A DNA stretch of 64,000 nucleotides from Cardiocondyla obscurior (taxonomy: Eukaryota; Arthropoda; Insecta; Hymenoptera; Formicidae): positions 374,501 to 438,500 of the forward strand of contig NC_091884.1 of assembly GCF_019399895.1 (NCBI RefSeq), read 5' to 3'. Numbering within the stretch: position 1 is the first letter of the stretch; every line of letters starts with the position of its first letter. Below are positions 48,450 through 61,233 of this stretch, in pieces. A program made the translations under genes and the position numbers. Below the pieces are notes generated by a model, which saw nothing but the letters and a program-made list of their open reading frames with translations, was not told where the DNA came from and searched no databases.

Positions 48450-48460
48450 AATAAAATAAA
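48450..48460 (+). terminator. overlapping poly(A) signals after the unrecognised gene
   Basis: Two overlapping AATAAA hexamers sit 346 nt after the stop at 48104. They are followed within about 30-50 nt by T/G-rich DNA (TTTATGAGTTTTAATTTTTT). The placement suits a short 3' UTR (48105 to about 48480). Confidence 0.5.
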
Positions 48461-49767
48461 AGTCTTTGATGATCATTATTTATGAGTTTTAATTTTTTAG
48501 AGTAAGTATAATTATTCGATACTTCTAAAAGAGTCTTAGCGACGAAATCGTAGGATTCTCGACGAACACGCGGCACTATCGGCGAGTTTTTTTTTTAATT
48601 TTGTCGGTCGAATCGCTTCTCTTTTCCCGATGCCGAAAACCGTAAGCGGCTGAGCTGCGTTCGCCAGCAAAATCGCCCGTAGAGTCGTGAATCTTTCGCG
48701 CGCGGCAATAAATCGCAATCGCCGATTCGATTTCTGCGAACGCGCGCGCACGAGAAAGAAAGAGAAGCACACAGATACCAAGGCGGCCTATTAATTAGCT
48801 CGTCTAATAAATCGCAGCCGGCGCGGGGTACGGGGGAAAGGAAGAACGGGGGGGAAAAGAGAATCGCTATCATTGGGTTTCGGTTCTTCTCGATCATAGC
48901 GAACGAGAAGAGATAAGAGGAGGACAGGAAAGAAGACGAAGAAAACGATGACAAAGGGGCGTAAGGGGGAGGAAAGGGGGAAAGAGGGTGGAGGGGCAGT
49001 ATGCCGATCAAGAAGAACAAGAAGAAAAGAAAGCGGGCGAAAAAGAGAGATCATCGTACGGGTTTCGTGGTGGACCAACGCGCGCGAGATGAGAATCGCG
49101 CGTCTAGGCCTGGCTCCGTGGAAGGCCAAGCTGGGCCCAAACCGGGTGAGAGAAGTTGGCCGGCTCGTCTCCGTCCTTCTCCCTTTCTCTTTCTGTTCGT
49201 TCCTTCTTACTTTCCTCCTCCGCTTCCTCCGCGCTTCCTCCCACTCCCACCGCGAGTCGGCCATCGCGTTTTTATTTTGTCTGTGCCGCGCCGCGTTTGC
49301 GCTACCCTCTCCTCCTATTCTCTCCCTTGGTCTCACTTTTTCCCCCGTTCTCCTTCTCTTTCTTTCGCAGGGCGAAAATGGTTCATGGCCGTTCCCGAAC
49401 GCCGATTTCGCCGCGGATCCTGCGCGGAGGATCGACCTCTACTCCCCTTTATCCTGCGCTTCTTCTCCTGGTCCTGCCACTTTATTCGCCACGCTTCTTC
49501 GCTCCGGCTGCCACGCAGTCGCGCCGCGGTTTTTCTCCGCGGTATACCCTTCTTTATGCACGCGATTGCATCGTTCACCTTTTTAACGCGCCGTAATGGA
49601 ATTTCTGTTTTCTGCCGGCTAGATTATACCCACCACCTTCCCCGGGACGTTTTTTTTTTTTTTTTCCCTTTCTTTTTCCCTCTTTTTTTCCCCCCTTTTT
49701 CTTTTTTGCCACCGTTCAAAGTTTTCGTTACCTTATAGCAGCCGCTGGAACGGCGCACGGGCGAACA

Positions 49768-49973
49768 ATGCGCGTGCCGTTTATCACGCGAGTCGTAAAT
49801 CAATTTTTGAAATATAATAAACAAGTAATGAGATGCGGGTGTGCAAATCCGTGCGATACTTTAGCGAGACTTTCAAAACACGGTCGCTTCGAAATAAATG
49901 GCTCGTATAAATTATCAGCGGAGATCAATACGACTTATAATGACTACGAGACGAACGACTCGTATAAGTTATG
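49768..49973 (+). CDS. possible 5' coding exon, unlinked
   Basis: From ATG 49768 the frame gives 68 codons plus two bases to a strong donor TTATG|GTGAGT. The peptide begins MRVPFITRVVNQFLKYNKQ and contains MRCGCANPCD and GSYKLSAEINTTYNDYE. It has no recognised domain, and no acceptor with a matching phase was found downstream. Confidence 0.2.
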
Positions 49974-52829
49974 GTGAGTGTCATTGTCTTTCACAAGCAT
50001 TTTTTTTTTCCACAACATCTATATGCAAATTACTCAGTCTCGATTTATCTCTCGGTGAGACAATATTCCATCTTTTAATTAAAAAGAGTTCTAAATCTCA
50101 TTGCAATTTTTCTATCCTACAGCTTGAAATTTAAATTACAGTCAAATTTTGAGAACTATCGTCTCCTCGCGCAGTTCCTTCAAATTCTCGAAGAAAACGC
50201 AACTTATTAGCAGGTACGGTATAATTGACCTAAAGCAGAACTTGTTAACTGCGATTACCGCCTAATTAAACTCCGCATCCGATCGGCCAGGATGACGATC
50301 GATATGTTGTCCGTAAATAACTATCCTTTGCGTATCGTCAAGGGAGAATCAAGAAAGGCGAAGGGATAGCGTGAAACAACGCGAGAGCGTGTAAGTTCTA
50401 ATCGCAAAGAGTCCTTTCCCTTGGATCAAATTACCATAAATAATGATCCCTTTTGCAATATTTATAGTAGCCGGTACCCTAACGGCCTTAAGGCCACCCT
50501 TCTCCCTCGCCCCTATCATTTCTTCGACTTTCTCTTCTCATTTTACCACCCCGCCGCGTGTCCTGCCCGTTCCTTTCCGTACGCTCGCTCGATCGCGTCA
50601 GCTTTTCCGCCGCTTTTCTTTTCTATTTCTCGCCTCGCCTTCGTTCGTTTGCCTCTCCCTTATTCTCGGCATCGATTAACGTGTTTACCCGGTCGGTCGG
50701 GGGTGCAAAAACGCGCGAACGGCCGCGCCGACCGCAATCGACGTTCGCGGAAGATCGCGGAATCGGAAAACAAAGGGGACTTTGTGCTCCGCTGATGAGA
50801 CTGCGACGCCTCCTCTCTTCATCGCGTTTCTCTTCTTTTCTGTTGAATATAACGAGGCGCGGGACGAGGGATGGAGGAACGAGGGGAGGATGCCAGATAG
50901 GGAATTGGTATGTTGATTGTGTGTGCAGCGTTGGTGAAAAAAAAAGAAAAAGAAGGAAAAAAAAAGAGACGGGAAAGATAAAGAAGGAGAAAGAAGAGAT
51001 TTCGCTTGTTGCGTGTTCTGGACTCTAATTCCGTTAAAGTCGTAATACTGAAATAAGAGTAGCTCCACCGGGACGGTTCGTTAATTAATTTAACAACAGT
51101 TCCCTTTGAACTCACATAATTATTCCCGGACTATCATATTTTTGTATCCTAAATCTGTGTAATTGCTATAAATAATGTTGACGGGTTTAAGTTTTCTTTA
51201 AATCAGACGTTATTGTAGAGAGAAACTATGTTCTCGTTAACAAGCGTATTTTATTTGGATGCGTGAGCACGTCAACGAAGTTCGAAATTAAGATACCAAG
51301 TTCGTCTCTTAAGTGATTTTCTCACTTAAAAAGATAAGACCCTGTCTTGGACGGACCAATTAGTTATCATAATTTTTCAAAACATTTAACAGAAACAATC
51401 TTTTCATATAATTGAAAAAAATAAATAAATAAAAAATAGAATTTTTTTTTAAAAAGACTGACATTAACATTTTAATTAATTCCATAACCAGTTTGTTCGC
51501 CCGGTTATTTCTGTAAATTTAATATACGCCCAAACGTATTGCGTGCAATAAAAGTAGAATAAATTATTGACTTCCGCGAGACAGACATGTGTAGATTCGG
51601 CACACAGCTGTTGCAAACGAATTTCGTTAACGAATTGTGAAGTAATGAAGGAAGCGACACTTCGAAAATGTTTATCGCACCGAGAAATCTAACAGGCGTA
51701 AAGCTTGTGAGGGAGGAGAAGAGCCGGAGGAAGATAAAAGAAGTAGTAGATACATCCTTGATGAGCGATCGTTATCACGATGAAAATGCAGTCTCGAATC
51801 GATCCGTGGCAGTCGATTCCTCTTGGCTCCTTTTATTAGACTGCCAATTTCGTGGCGTCTTCCACGAAATTCTCTTTTCTCCTCTTCCTCTCCTCCTCCC
51901 CCCATTTTTTTTCCCCACCCTCTCCGATACGAAATCTCGCTGACTCGACTGCCGACAAAAATTCCTCCTCTAATCTCGAAGTGCCTTTTCGACGCTTATC
52001 TCGGAGCGACGAGTGACGTCACGGCGGCGCACATGTTAACTCATAAGAAGAATAATTCGATTATGCCAACGTCGGCCCGTCGGATTTCACAGTGGCTCTC
52101 TTGTTATACGGTTATTTCTTTTTTTTTTTTTATACTCGCGGCTTTTTTTTTCTCACTTTGTTTCCGGCGTCGACGCCTTTTTTGTTCCGCCGCACCGCGT
52201 AAATCTTCGTTCAGTCCGCGAGACGTAAAGTAGATTTTAATTAAATTGGGCGTAAGATCACTTGAAATTAATTTTGTATCCGGATTTTCATGTGTTTGAT
52301 CTCAAAAAAAAATTTTATATTATTTTCACGCTACTCCGCGAATAAAGTTTGTGCCACGGGCATAGAGCAACATTCATTTTGGCGAACCTAAAACGGAGCA
52401 AGAGTTATCGCATGCACGATTGTCGGTAAAATAAGACTTTCTCTTCCACTTCCGTCGCGAGCTGGTTAGCAGACGTGCTTCCGTTTCGGATTTTCGTTTC
52501 ATTTATTTCAATGCGATCGATCTGTTCGGGAGCATTTCTACAATTCCGCCGATATATATATTCTCACGATCGGGAGACCCGTGAGGAGGAGGGAGAATTT
52601 CAATTTCCCCGTCACTAACCTCGCTTCCATCAATCTCCAGAACCGCGTTAGTCAAGTGGAAAACGAACCCCGATGACTTCCCGGCTACGAATCCAATGTT
52701 TTAACAAAATTTCAAAGGTCATGGCTATTTTATGCAATATTTCCTAATAACCGCCGATACGTCTCTCTATTCTCACGTTCGATCCGCACTTTATAAATTT
52801 CTTTCCCATTTACTTCCAGTAATTAAATT

Positions 52830-52854
52830 CTTTTTCTTTTTCTTTTTCTTTTTC
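52830..52854. repeat. (TTTTTC)n short tandem repeat
   Basis: About four hexamer units. Confidence 0.9.
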
Positions 52855-54661
52855 ACGAGATTTAAATAAGATTTAAAATTTATTTCGAGATAATTCACGG
52901 TTATCTTAATATAAAATAATTGTTTTATCGGACAGATGTTTTTGACGACGGATTTACATAATCGGATGAAGACGCCCGAAAGCGTCGAATATTCTGTATC
53001 TTCTGTGCTCGAGCAATTTCCTTTCGTCTCGATGGATTTTCTGCTTCACAGCGGAGGCGAGTTAATGAGAATATAATCTTAGTTGTGCGTGGTCTCACTC
53101 GTTCCGTACGGACGACGTTCCCGCCATTTCGCGTTCCACGTCTCCTTCGTCTCTTCCCTCCCGTATCTGTACGGTATCCGGTCCTTCCTTCCGGCAATTA
53201 CTCTCGTCTCGACGTCGCATGGAATTATTATCGTCCGTAGCCTATCAGGCTACGAGAAGCCTTAGAGACGCTCGCTGCATCTTTCGATTCCCGTTTTCCC
53301 ATTTTATGAATCCCCCCCCGACAATAAAGCGTCGTTAATGCACGTATCCTGTTAACGCGTGATTCACCGCGGGAGTGATTTATTTCGGATCTCGACGGCT
53401 AATAAATTCAAATTTACATCGAAAGCGTTAAATCGAGATGCGGGAGATTTGTGGAAATATTTAATTACTCGATAATTAATAATTTCTTTCGATTTGCATT
53501 AAACTAGGAGAAAGGATAGTCGCATTTTCTCGCAGCTTAATTTATTTATAAGAGTATTTATAGGAGATTAATTTTTTTTTTCTTTTTTTTATTAATTAAC
53601 CGTGACGTTTTTGCAAAAATTAATGCTCGCAAAATAATCGTTATTTTCTCTTTCGGCAGCAGTCAAATTTCAGTGCCGCCGCCAATTGGCATGCAATTCG
53701 AAAGACGCTTATTAAAGCGTGCATTACGAGCACAATGGCCCCGGCACCGACCGCACAGGAAGGCTTCTATCACCGCTGATTTAGGTTCATTAGGATTTTT
53801 ATTAATAATTTCGCTAATTGCTGGGTTTGCCGAATTAATTGGGCGCGTCTGGATAAGCGCGTGTGTGTCTCGCGCCAATTGTGACCGTAAGGATCGATAC
53901 AGGCACGAAGAAAAATAAAAAGAGCGCGCGGGATAAACGTTTAAATATAACAGACCCGTTAAAAATTCCTAATAAATATCAATTAATTTTCATACCATTG
54001 AAACGACAATTAGTTTCCAAAGTGAGCAAACGAGAGGGAAAATCTGTACACGACGCGTTAAACGATCGATCTCGCAAGGACCTTCGCGGCCGAACTTTCA
54101 GGAGCTTGTTTCGGGAAGAACGAGCGTCGGGCCGAGGGAAACGGGCGCCGGCGTGTAATTCGATTTGCGAATTGTGCATCCACGAAGGAGGTGCGAGGAT
54201 AGCCCAGATATCCTCGATGAGCCCCGACGCCTCAACAAGTTGTATACATATAATCTGACCCAGATCCCGGGGTCTAAGTGAGGTTTAACACAAGGGAGAA
54301 AAGGGGAAACAGAAGGAAGAGGAACCGGTGGGTGGAGACGAAGAAGGAGAAAGAGGTCCGGAGGGTTCCTCAGAAGCAGACAAACAAAATATAACAGCAC
54401 GAGTTACAAGGAAGGATCCCGGCAAGATGAGGGGTCTCTTTCCTCCTCTTTCACCGCCGCCTCCTCCTCCTTCGTCTCTTTTCCTCACTCTCCGTCGCTC
54501 TCCTTCGCTTCCTCCACTCTTGTCCATCTCCAAGGAGGCAGATGGGCAAGAGGAAAGGAGAGGAGAGCGAACCCTCTTGAAGCATGAATGGATTACGAAG
54601 AGCCGTGTTCATTCATTCGCTCCTTAGCGGCCTAGAAACCCACAAAAAGTGTATCTCCTCG

Positions 54662-54692
54662 CCACGACCATCGCCGTAGTCTATGGTCGTGG
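54662..54692. repeat. 10-bp perfect hairpin
   Basis: CCACGACCAT at 54662-54671 pairs exactly with 54683-54692 across an 11-nt loop. A third CGACCATGG copy follows at once. GC content makes this a stable stem; its role is unknown. Confidence 0.75.
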
Positions 54693-57600
54693 ATTTCGAC
54701 CATGGCTTTTACCTTCCCGTTTATCCGTCTTGTCCCACATCTCGCGGGATCCTTCGCTTTATGGATAATGCTCACGTGCGACACGCGTGAATTGAAATCC
54801 ACGGATTTGACCCCCGGGAAATAAAAATTAATTCTTTCCTTAGCGAGTGACAATATTTGCAGCACATTACGCGGTTTAATATAATTTTAATTAAAAAAAG
54901 CTAATTAACATACGGGCGATTATTAAGAAAAAAAAAAAAATAATAATAATATTGCTAAGCTGATCGATACTCTATCGTATTTTCACGCACGTGAAACAAG
55001 GAGAGATTGGATATTAATTTGTTTAGAAGGCAATAGACACGTTTGTAACGTGAACGAGGTGTGACACGGTGGACATCGTGGACGACAGCATCCTCGACAA
55101 CGGCGGCTGAGCGGAAGGCAGAAGCGCCGCGAGCTCGTCTGACCTTTCTCAAAGTTTCGGATCCCCCGAAGGAGGGACACGAGGGACTGCTTAATGGAGA
55201 TGGAAAAAGGGAGAACGAGACGTCGGTTCGCGGAGGGTCGTCGCTTTTTGCCCGTCTGAGATGTCGCCGCCAAATGTGCGAAAGGAAGCTCCTCTCCCGT
55301 TCGTGCACGCTGCCTCGCGCCTAATTGAAAGCGACAGTGACCCACTTATGCCACCTACGTTATAGATTACTTTTTGCTTACCACCACGAGCGAGCCGATG
55401 CCCGTTAAAGGATATTTATCGCCGTCGACTACGCAGAAGCAGTCGAATTAAACAATCACGAAAATTCACATCCCTATTTAATCGTTTATACTTTAAAGTA
55501 AACCTTAAAATCACGTAAAATTATCAGAGAAATTAATTCGTAAATAATGCCAAAAGTCAAGTGTTTAAATAAGATGCGTTGCATTTAATAATAATATTAA
55601 TAATAATTTATCATTATCGCGTAACGATATTTCTGCTATTTTAAATCACGATTATTAAAGACGATAATTCTAAGTCGTCTAAAAAAAATGCACCTTTTAA
55701 CATTCGATAAATGTCAAAAGTTTAAGACAACAGTACGTGACGAGAGACCGAGAGGCAAGTACCAGCTAACCGTTGTCGGTATCACCGACCCTGAAATACA
55801 AGGGACACACCGCGAAGCGGGAACGCGCGCGGTGCATGAAGGATCTCTCGTGACTCCTCGAGTGAACGATGTAGATATTCCTGCGTACATATCCCGCGGG
55901 GTAATTACTATCGGCTGAAGAGGACCGCACAGCCCGAGAGAGATCTGCTGACTTATTATTTCTTAGTGATTTTCTGAATTGCACCGGGCACGAACGGGGC
56001 GGGAGACTATGTCTTCGTGACGTAAACGAGATAATGGGCCTCGCTCGCATCGTACCCACGATGTAGACATAATGACGACGGTCTTAGAGGATTATAGTTC
56101 GTCCATATAACTTTCCGCTCTTAACCACCCTCCCGCTTGCTGCTACGTTCGCCATGCTCCACCGATCCCCCAGCGATCCCTCACCGCGACCAGGTTAATT
56201 GGCAATAATAAGAGACAAAACGGGAGCGTAAAAAGCACGGTAATAACGCGGCGAGCTCGTGCGTTGTAACGAAATCACGATAGATTTGTAAGAACACGTC
56301 TCAAGGGGGATTAAAGAAAAATATTTCCAGATCGAATTGCCCGTCGCTAAAAGTATTCTTCGAAATATGCCCTCGATATCAAAAGAAGCGACGATTATAA
56401 TTAATTAATTAATTTTACAATATGTTCTTTTATTTTATTTTTCCTATCGCTGAGAGATCGATCAATTGTCGAAATAAAATAAGAGATCTGTATCGCTCAG
56501 AGGTTATATCGCATAGCGGTACGGGAGGAAATTCCATTGCACGGAATCACGGCGCTGCGACGTCGTTAACGTTTCAGCCGAAAACGCCGGCGTCGATTAG
56601 GGGTGGCGGTGGCGGAGGGACACCCGAGGTCGGGAAAAAGATAAGTACCTGTTGGAGCAGGGCTTTTCTCTTTGGTTCGCCATTAGAGCAATTTTAACGT
56701 CTCCTCTGTTGGGGCGGCAAAAAATGCCGGTGAGTCGTTGCGCTAGACTGAAGAATGATCGGAGAGGCGCCAAACCTGGTTCGACTGCTCTCCCTTCGTT
56801 TCTCTCCGTCTTTCTCTTTCTCTTTTTCTTTACTCCTTTCCTTGTCTTTCTTTATCTCGATCCCCCGCTGTTCCGTCATCCCTCTCCTACTCAGCGCATT
56901 GTCCTCTTCGCTCCGACATCCGAAAGTAGGATCCTCCTCTTCGTCGCTCTAAACCACCGAGCTCTCCTTTTTTTTCCTCTTTTTTTTTTTTCCTTTCTTC
57001 CTATGGTTCCCTTTTTCGGCGTTCAGCTCGCTCCTCCAGGACTCGTTAGATTCACTCGGGGATTATGTTTCGTGCTATTATAGCTCTCGAGAAACACCCC
57101 CGCGCATCCCTCCGTCCTGCCCTCCTCCCTTCCCGCCTCCCTCTCTTCATCGCTTCCTTCTGCGTTCCTTCTGCGCCGTCGATGTTACTCCTCATCTTCG
57201 GCTATCGATTTATTGATCTTCTCTCAGAAGAATCTTCGGCGCGAGATAAGACATCTACCGTGTCCGCAGCTTATTTTTACGAGGACGAAAATATTCACCC
57301 GCAAGTAGATACAATAATATTAAAAAGGCGCATAGATTAATTACGTTTTTCGATTCCCGACGAGCTCGACAACCAAAAAATTTTCTTACGCCTAACGCAT
57401 TCATTCGACTTAAAAATAAAATTGATCTCTTATTTTATTTTTTTTTTTTTCCGTAATATACTCACAGCGATATTTAATTATAAATACAGATGGCTTTTTT
57501 TTCTCAACTATCGTCGAAATAAATTCCGGACGTTTGCAGATGACGCGAGTAACGCCGCTCGCGAAGGAAGCGTTAACGCGGTATCGAAATTCGCATACCA

Positions 57601-59256
57601 AGAGCGACTTTCGTGAAGAGCGCGGGCATTAATTTCGGCGACGTGCAACGGCGCGGCGCGGCGCAAAAAGGAAATCGCGAGACGCCGCGCCGCGCGGGAT
57701 CTCCACGTGGGATCAGGTATATTCCGGCACACGGGAGCCTATCCGTCTCGGTCCCTCCGCTGAATGTTAGAAGATATATTATACTCGAAGAGGGTGGTAA
57801 CACTTGTTTGATTCAATTCCAGGAACACGCTCGAAGGCGGCCGCTCAATTTTTCTTCCGCCGTGGAAGTTGCGACGCTAGTACTTATCGCGCGGCCGAAG
57901 GTGTGCTCGCACACTCGCATACGCTCGCACACACACGTAGCTCTTGGCATCTTATAAATTCGCGGCTATTATTGCGTCCTGATAAATTTATATTCAAAAA
58001 TTAGTCACCGGAGTTTCTTAAATTTGATATATATACGTTGAATGCATTCTTAATAAATTTTTATGTCTTATTCTCAAAGCGATCACCCACCCAAAATGCT
58101 TTCTCGACGTTTTTAATTATTTTCCTTTCTAAGTAAGAGCGGCCTGAAGTAAATAAGGGAGCCGTGCTCGGGGGTCTAGGGTTAAAGAAACTGTCAAAGA
58201 AACAGCGTCACGATCATTTTGACACGATGCGCACAGGTGGATGCAATAGGCCATTGAACCGGCGATACAACCTGTTGCAATAAAATTCCCGAGTCTACCT
58301 GCGCAAGGGAGAGAAACGGGGTGGATAGATAGAAGTTTAGAAGGCCTGCCGCCGTTCGTGGCGTAATCAGGATGCTAGACGAAGATTGCCTGCAGAATTC
58401 ACGTCGAGAGAACACAAAGCGCAATGGAATGCAGAAGAATTTTAATTCCATTTTATTCTTATCGATGTAGATTAGCTCTAATCTCGATTTTATCTCATTT
58501 TTTATCTCTCTTCTATTAGAATTAATGAAAAAGGTAAGTTAAAAATTATCTGCTTGACAGGAAGAAACATTGAGCTGTAAAGAAACGCATATATATTTTT
58601 TAGACATCGAGATAATTTTTATCGCAAAGAAATAATTAAAGAAAGCGAGAAGAGGCGAAGAGAAGGTAGACGAGAAGTGAGAAAAGAAGGAATGAAAAAC
58701 GCGCAGAGATCGCAGAGAAGTGTGGCGAAAGTTGTCGCGATTGAAGGCCTGCACGAGGCTCACGGGGCACGCGTTAGTCCCGATTATGTGCCGAAAAAGA
58801 ACCTTTAAGAGGAAAGAGAGCCTCCCGGTAGAGAAGAGTAGGTAGAGGGAAGGAAAGAAAGCGGAACGTGGCCGAGGAAGGAAGCCCCGGCTTTAATTCC
58901 TGCTATTATTGAAATACGCGACTGCCACGTGCCAAGGGACGACGGGGTTCTTCCTCTGCCCCCGTTCGATAGCCCCCGACCACGAACACAACCCGCCTCA
59001 CGCGAAAAAGTAAGATGCAGCCGAGATGCAACCATCGGTTCCGACCCGGGCCCATGGGATCCGCCGCGGCCCGTGAACCGCTCGTGCAGAGGGTGGCTCG
59101 CACCGTAAAGCTCGATTTCGTTTTGTTGCGCTCCGGGAGATACCCCTCTTCCGAAAATAGTTAGTTACGTCTTCATTATAGTGATTGTGCAACGACGATC
59201 ATTTTGCAAATATTAGAACGACCTGAAAGTCGGGCGGTAACCTCTGAGCTAAAAGC

Positions 59257-59285
59257 GGGGGAAAGGAGAAGGGGGGGGGAGGGGG
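59257..59285. other. G-rich run, possible G-quadruplex
   Basis: GGGGG, GG, then nine G, an A and five G in 29 nt on the + strand. The last part contains enough consecutive G triplets to form a quadruplex. Confidence 0.4.
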
Positions 59286-59938
59286 AAAACGTATATTCTC
59301 AACAACGTTCGATTTTCCGAGATGGTATTTAACATAAACGCTAACGACGATCTTTAGCCCCCATTGATTCTACGGCTCGCTAATAACAGCGCTTGGATCA
59401 AGTGTGAAAGATCTAGATCTCGTTCGGGGCTTACGTCTAAATCCTATTTCGTTCGTGGAGCGCGTTCCGCGCGCCGCTAGCACCCGCGTTTCGCCCCGGA
59501 ATACAAATTGGCGAGATCACGCGGCGAAGATCGTCGCGACGAAAATTATATGTACCGATCGCCGAGTAGTTCGAGTTAAGTGCCCCTTCGCGCACTCGTT
59601 CCCGCATGCAAATGCGACAGATCGCCGATAAACATGGTAGTCCAGCCGCTCGCCGTCATAATATCGTGGTTATTATCGTGCCGTCTGCGATGCGCGATCT
59701 CACCTTGCGCAAACACCTGCGAGCGCAAACGCGATGTTTCATTATGTTGTGATTCATCGCGCCGAAGGAAATACTGCACCGTAAGCTTCGTTCATTCATG
59801 AACGTCACCGCGCGTATGTAAGCGTGGCTTCCGAAGCCCTCGCGATAATGCCGCGATCGTTGAAGGAAATCGCTTGAAGAAATTAATACGCGCGTCGAAA
59901 CCGCACTGAGCGAATAAAAATCATGTCCCTTTATACTT

Positions 59939-60053
59939 TCAACTATAATTTTGCATTTCTAACGAGTGAATATAGTTGACTCAACCGTCACGGCAATGAA
60001 AATAATTAAATCAACTATATTTATCGTTGGAAATATCATAAAATTATAGTTGA
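59939..60053. repeat. 115-nt imperfect hairpin (miRNA-like or small TIR element)
   Basis: Arms 59939-59979 and 60011-60053 are reverse complements over most of their length. A perfect 14-bp outer stem begins TCAACTATAATTTT, a near-perfect inner stem holds AATATAGTTGA, and small internal bulges lie between. The loop is 31 nt. Each arm also begins with TCAACTATA and ends with TATAGTTGA, so alternative pairings exist. Length and shape fit a pre-miRNA or a degenerate palindromic element. No known miRNA seed was recognised. Confidence 0.55.
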
Positions 60054-60802
60054 GGTTTGAATTTATTTCTATTGCTCGTAAGGTAATCGCTTTCTTTAAT
60101 AATTTCACGGTGTTTCCCATGATTTTTTAAATATCCGTGATTAACGATCGAGTACAATCGATGATAATGCATTATTGCGGAATAAGACGAGCGATATTGA
60201 CGGAGATAAAATGTATTTAATTTCGTGCGTAATAATAATCGATGGTTTATTCAAAGCTATTATTATAACTATCATTGCGGTAACGCAAACGATGTTACGG
60301 GCAAAAAGGGAAGAGTTGCAGCTCTTGAAACGTTTATGTGTGTGTCAAACACGTTCTCGGCAAATAAAAGATAAAAAAAAAAAAAAAGAAGAAAGAAAAG
60401 AAAAAAATAAAAAAACGTCAGATACGAGAGACCATCCTCCATCTCGGATTTAATTTGCTTTACACAAACGATCTCGCGCGCGATCTCGAGGGTATTTTCG
60501 CGGTATTCGCCGATTTTATCCGCATCACTGTTATTCCCGTAATTAAACATTATAAGCCAATTAATAATCGAACGTGTCTGGACCAAGCCTGGCTGGGAAA
60601 CGCGCGCCGTAATTACGGCGGATGAATTATTCCACCGTCGAACGAATTACTCGACGCATAATTCCCGGTGAATTTATAAATTCGATTAAAATCCAACCGC
60701 ACGGCGCGAAAGGCACGTCCCTTCTCGATATTCGCCGTAGTCGCTAGAACTGCGAGAACGAACCCCCGGCTGTATCGAGCGGCGTTATTTTTATTTTTTC
60801 AG

Positions 60803-60915
60803 TACGCTCGAGGTAGATGTATTCCTCTCCCTGTCATTACGCAACAGTTTATCTCGGCGCGAGCGGTAAATTTGCACAAAATTGGAGCGCATCTCGGGCA
60901 TCGTCGTCGTCTCAG
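60803..60915 (+). CDS. possible internal exon, unlinked
   Basis: A strong acceptor (TTTTTATTTTTTCAG) is followed by 113 nt ending CTCAG|GTATCC. One frame is fully open (YARGRCIPLPVITQQF start). Another opens from an internal ATG at 60817. Coding is plausible only on splice motifs. Confidence 0.18.
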
Positions 60916-61214
60916 GTATCCCCGGCCCGCCCGGGTCGAGATACCTGGTCGCACGTGAGGGACCTGGCAGCCTGTAAATCCACCGGGGCTCTACGGGAGG
61001 TGCGAAAGCTCGACGCGCGCAAACATCTGTCTCATTACGGGGGATTCATTACGCCGGGGCGCGCGATGTCACGTCGTCGTTGTCGTAACGCTCGCTCATG
61101 AATAATAACGGCGCCGACGCCGTAAACGGCACTTTATGATGTATCAGTTAATAGTCTTCCCTCTCGCTCGCCCTCCCGCCTCCGTTTCGTGTCTAAGAGG
61201 TCCAGCTCTCGCAA

Positions 61215-61233
61215 GGCGGCGGCGGCGGCGGCG
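61215..61233. repeat. (GGC)n short repeat
   Basis: Six GGC units in a CpG-rich patch. Confidence 0.9.

Noticed and set aside
48948..49738. 212- and 245-codon + strand frames
   Set aside because: These are by-products of the purine-to-pyrimidine switch. Proteins are Lys/Arg-rich then Phe/Pro/Ser/Leu-rich, with several frames open simultaneously.
53863..54258. 131-codon + strand frame with protein-like text
   Set aside because: It begins inside a segment with other open frames, lacks acceptor or donor support, and shows no codon preference or known motif.
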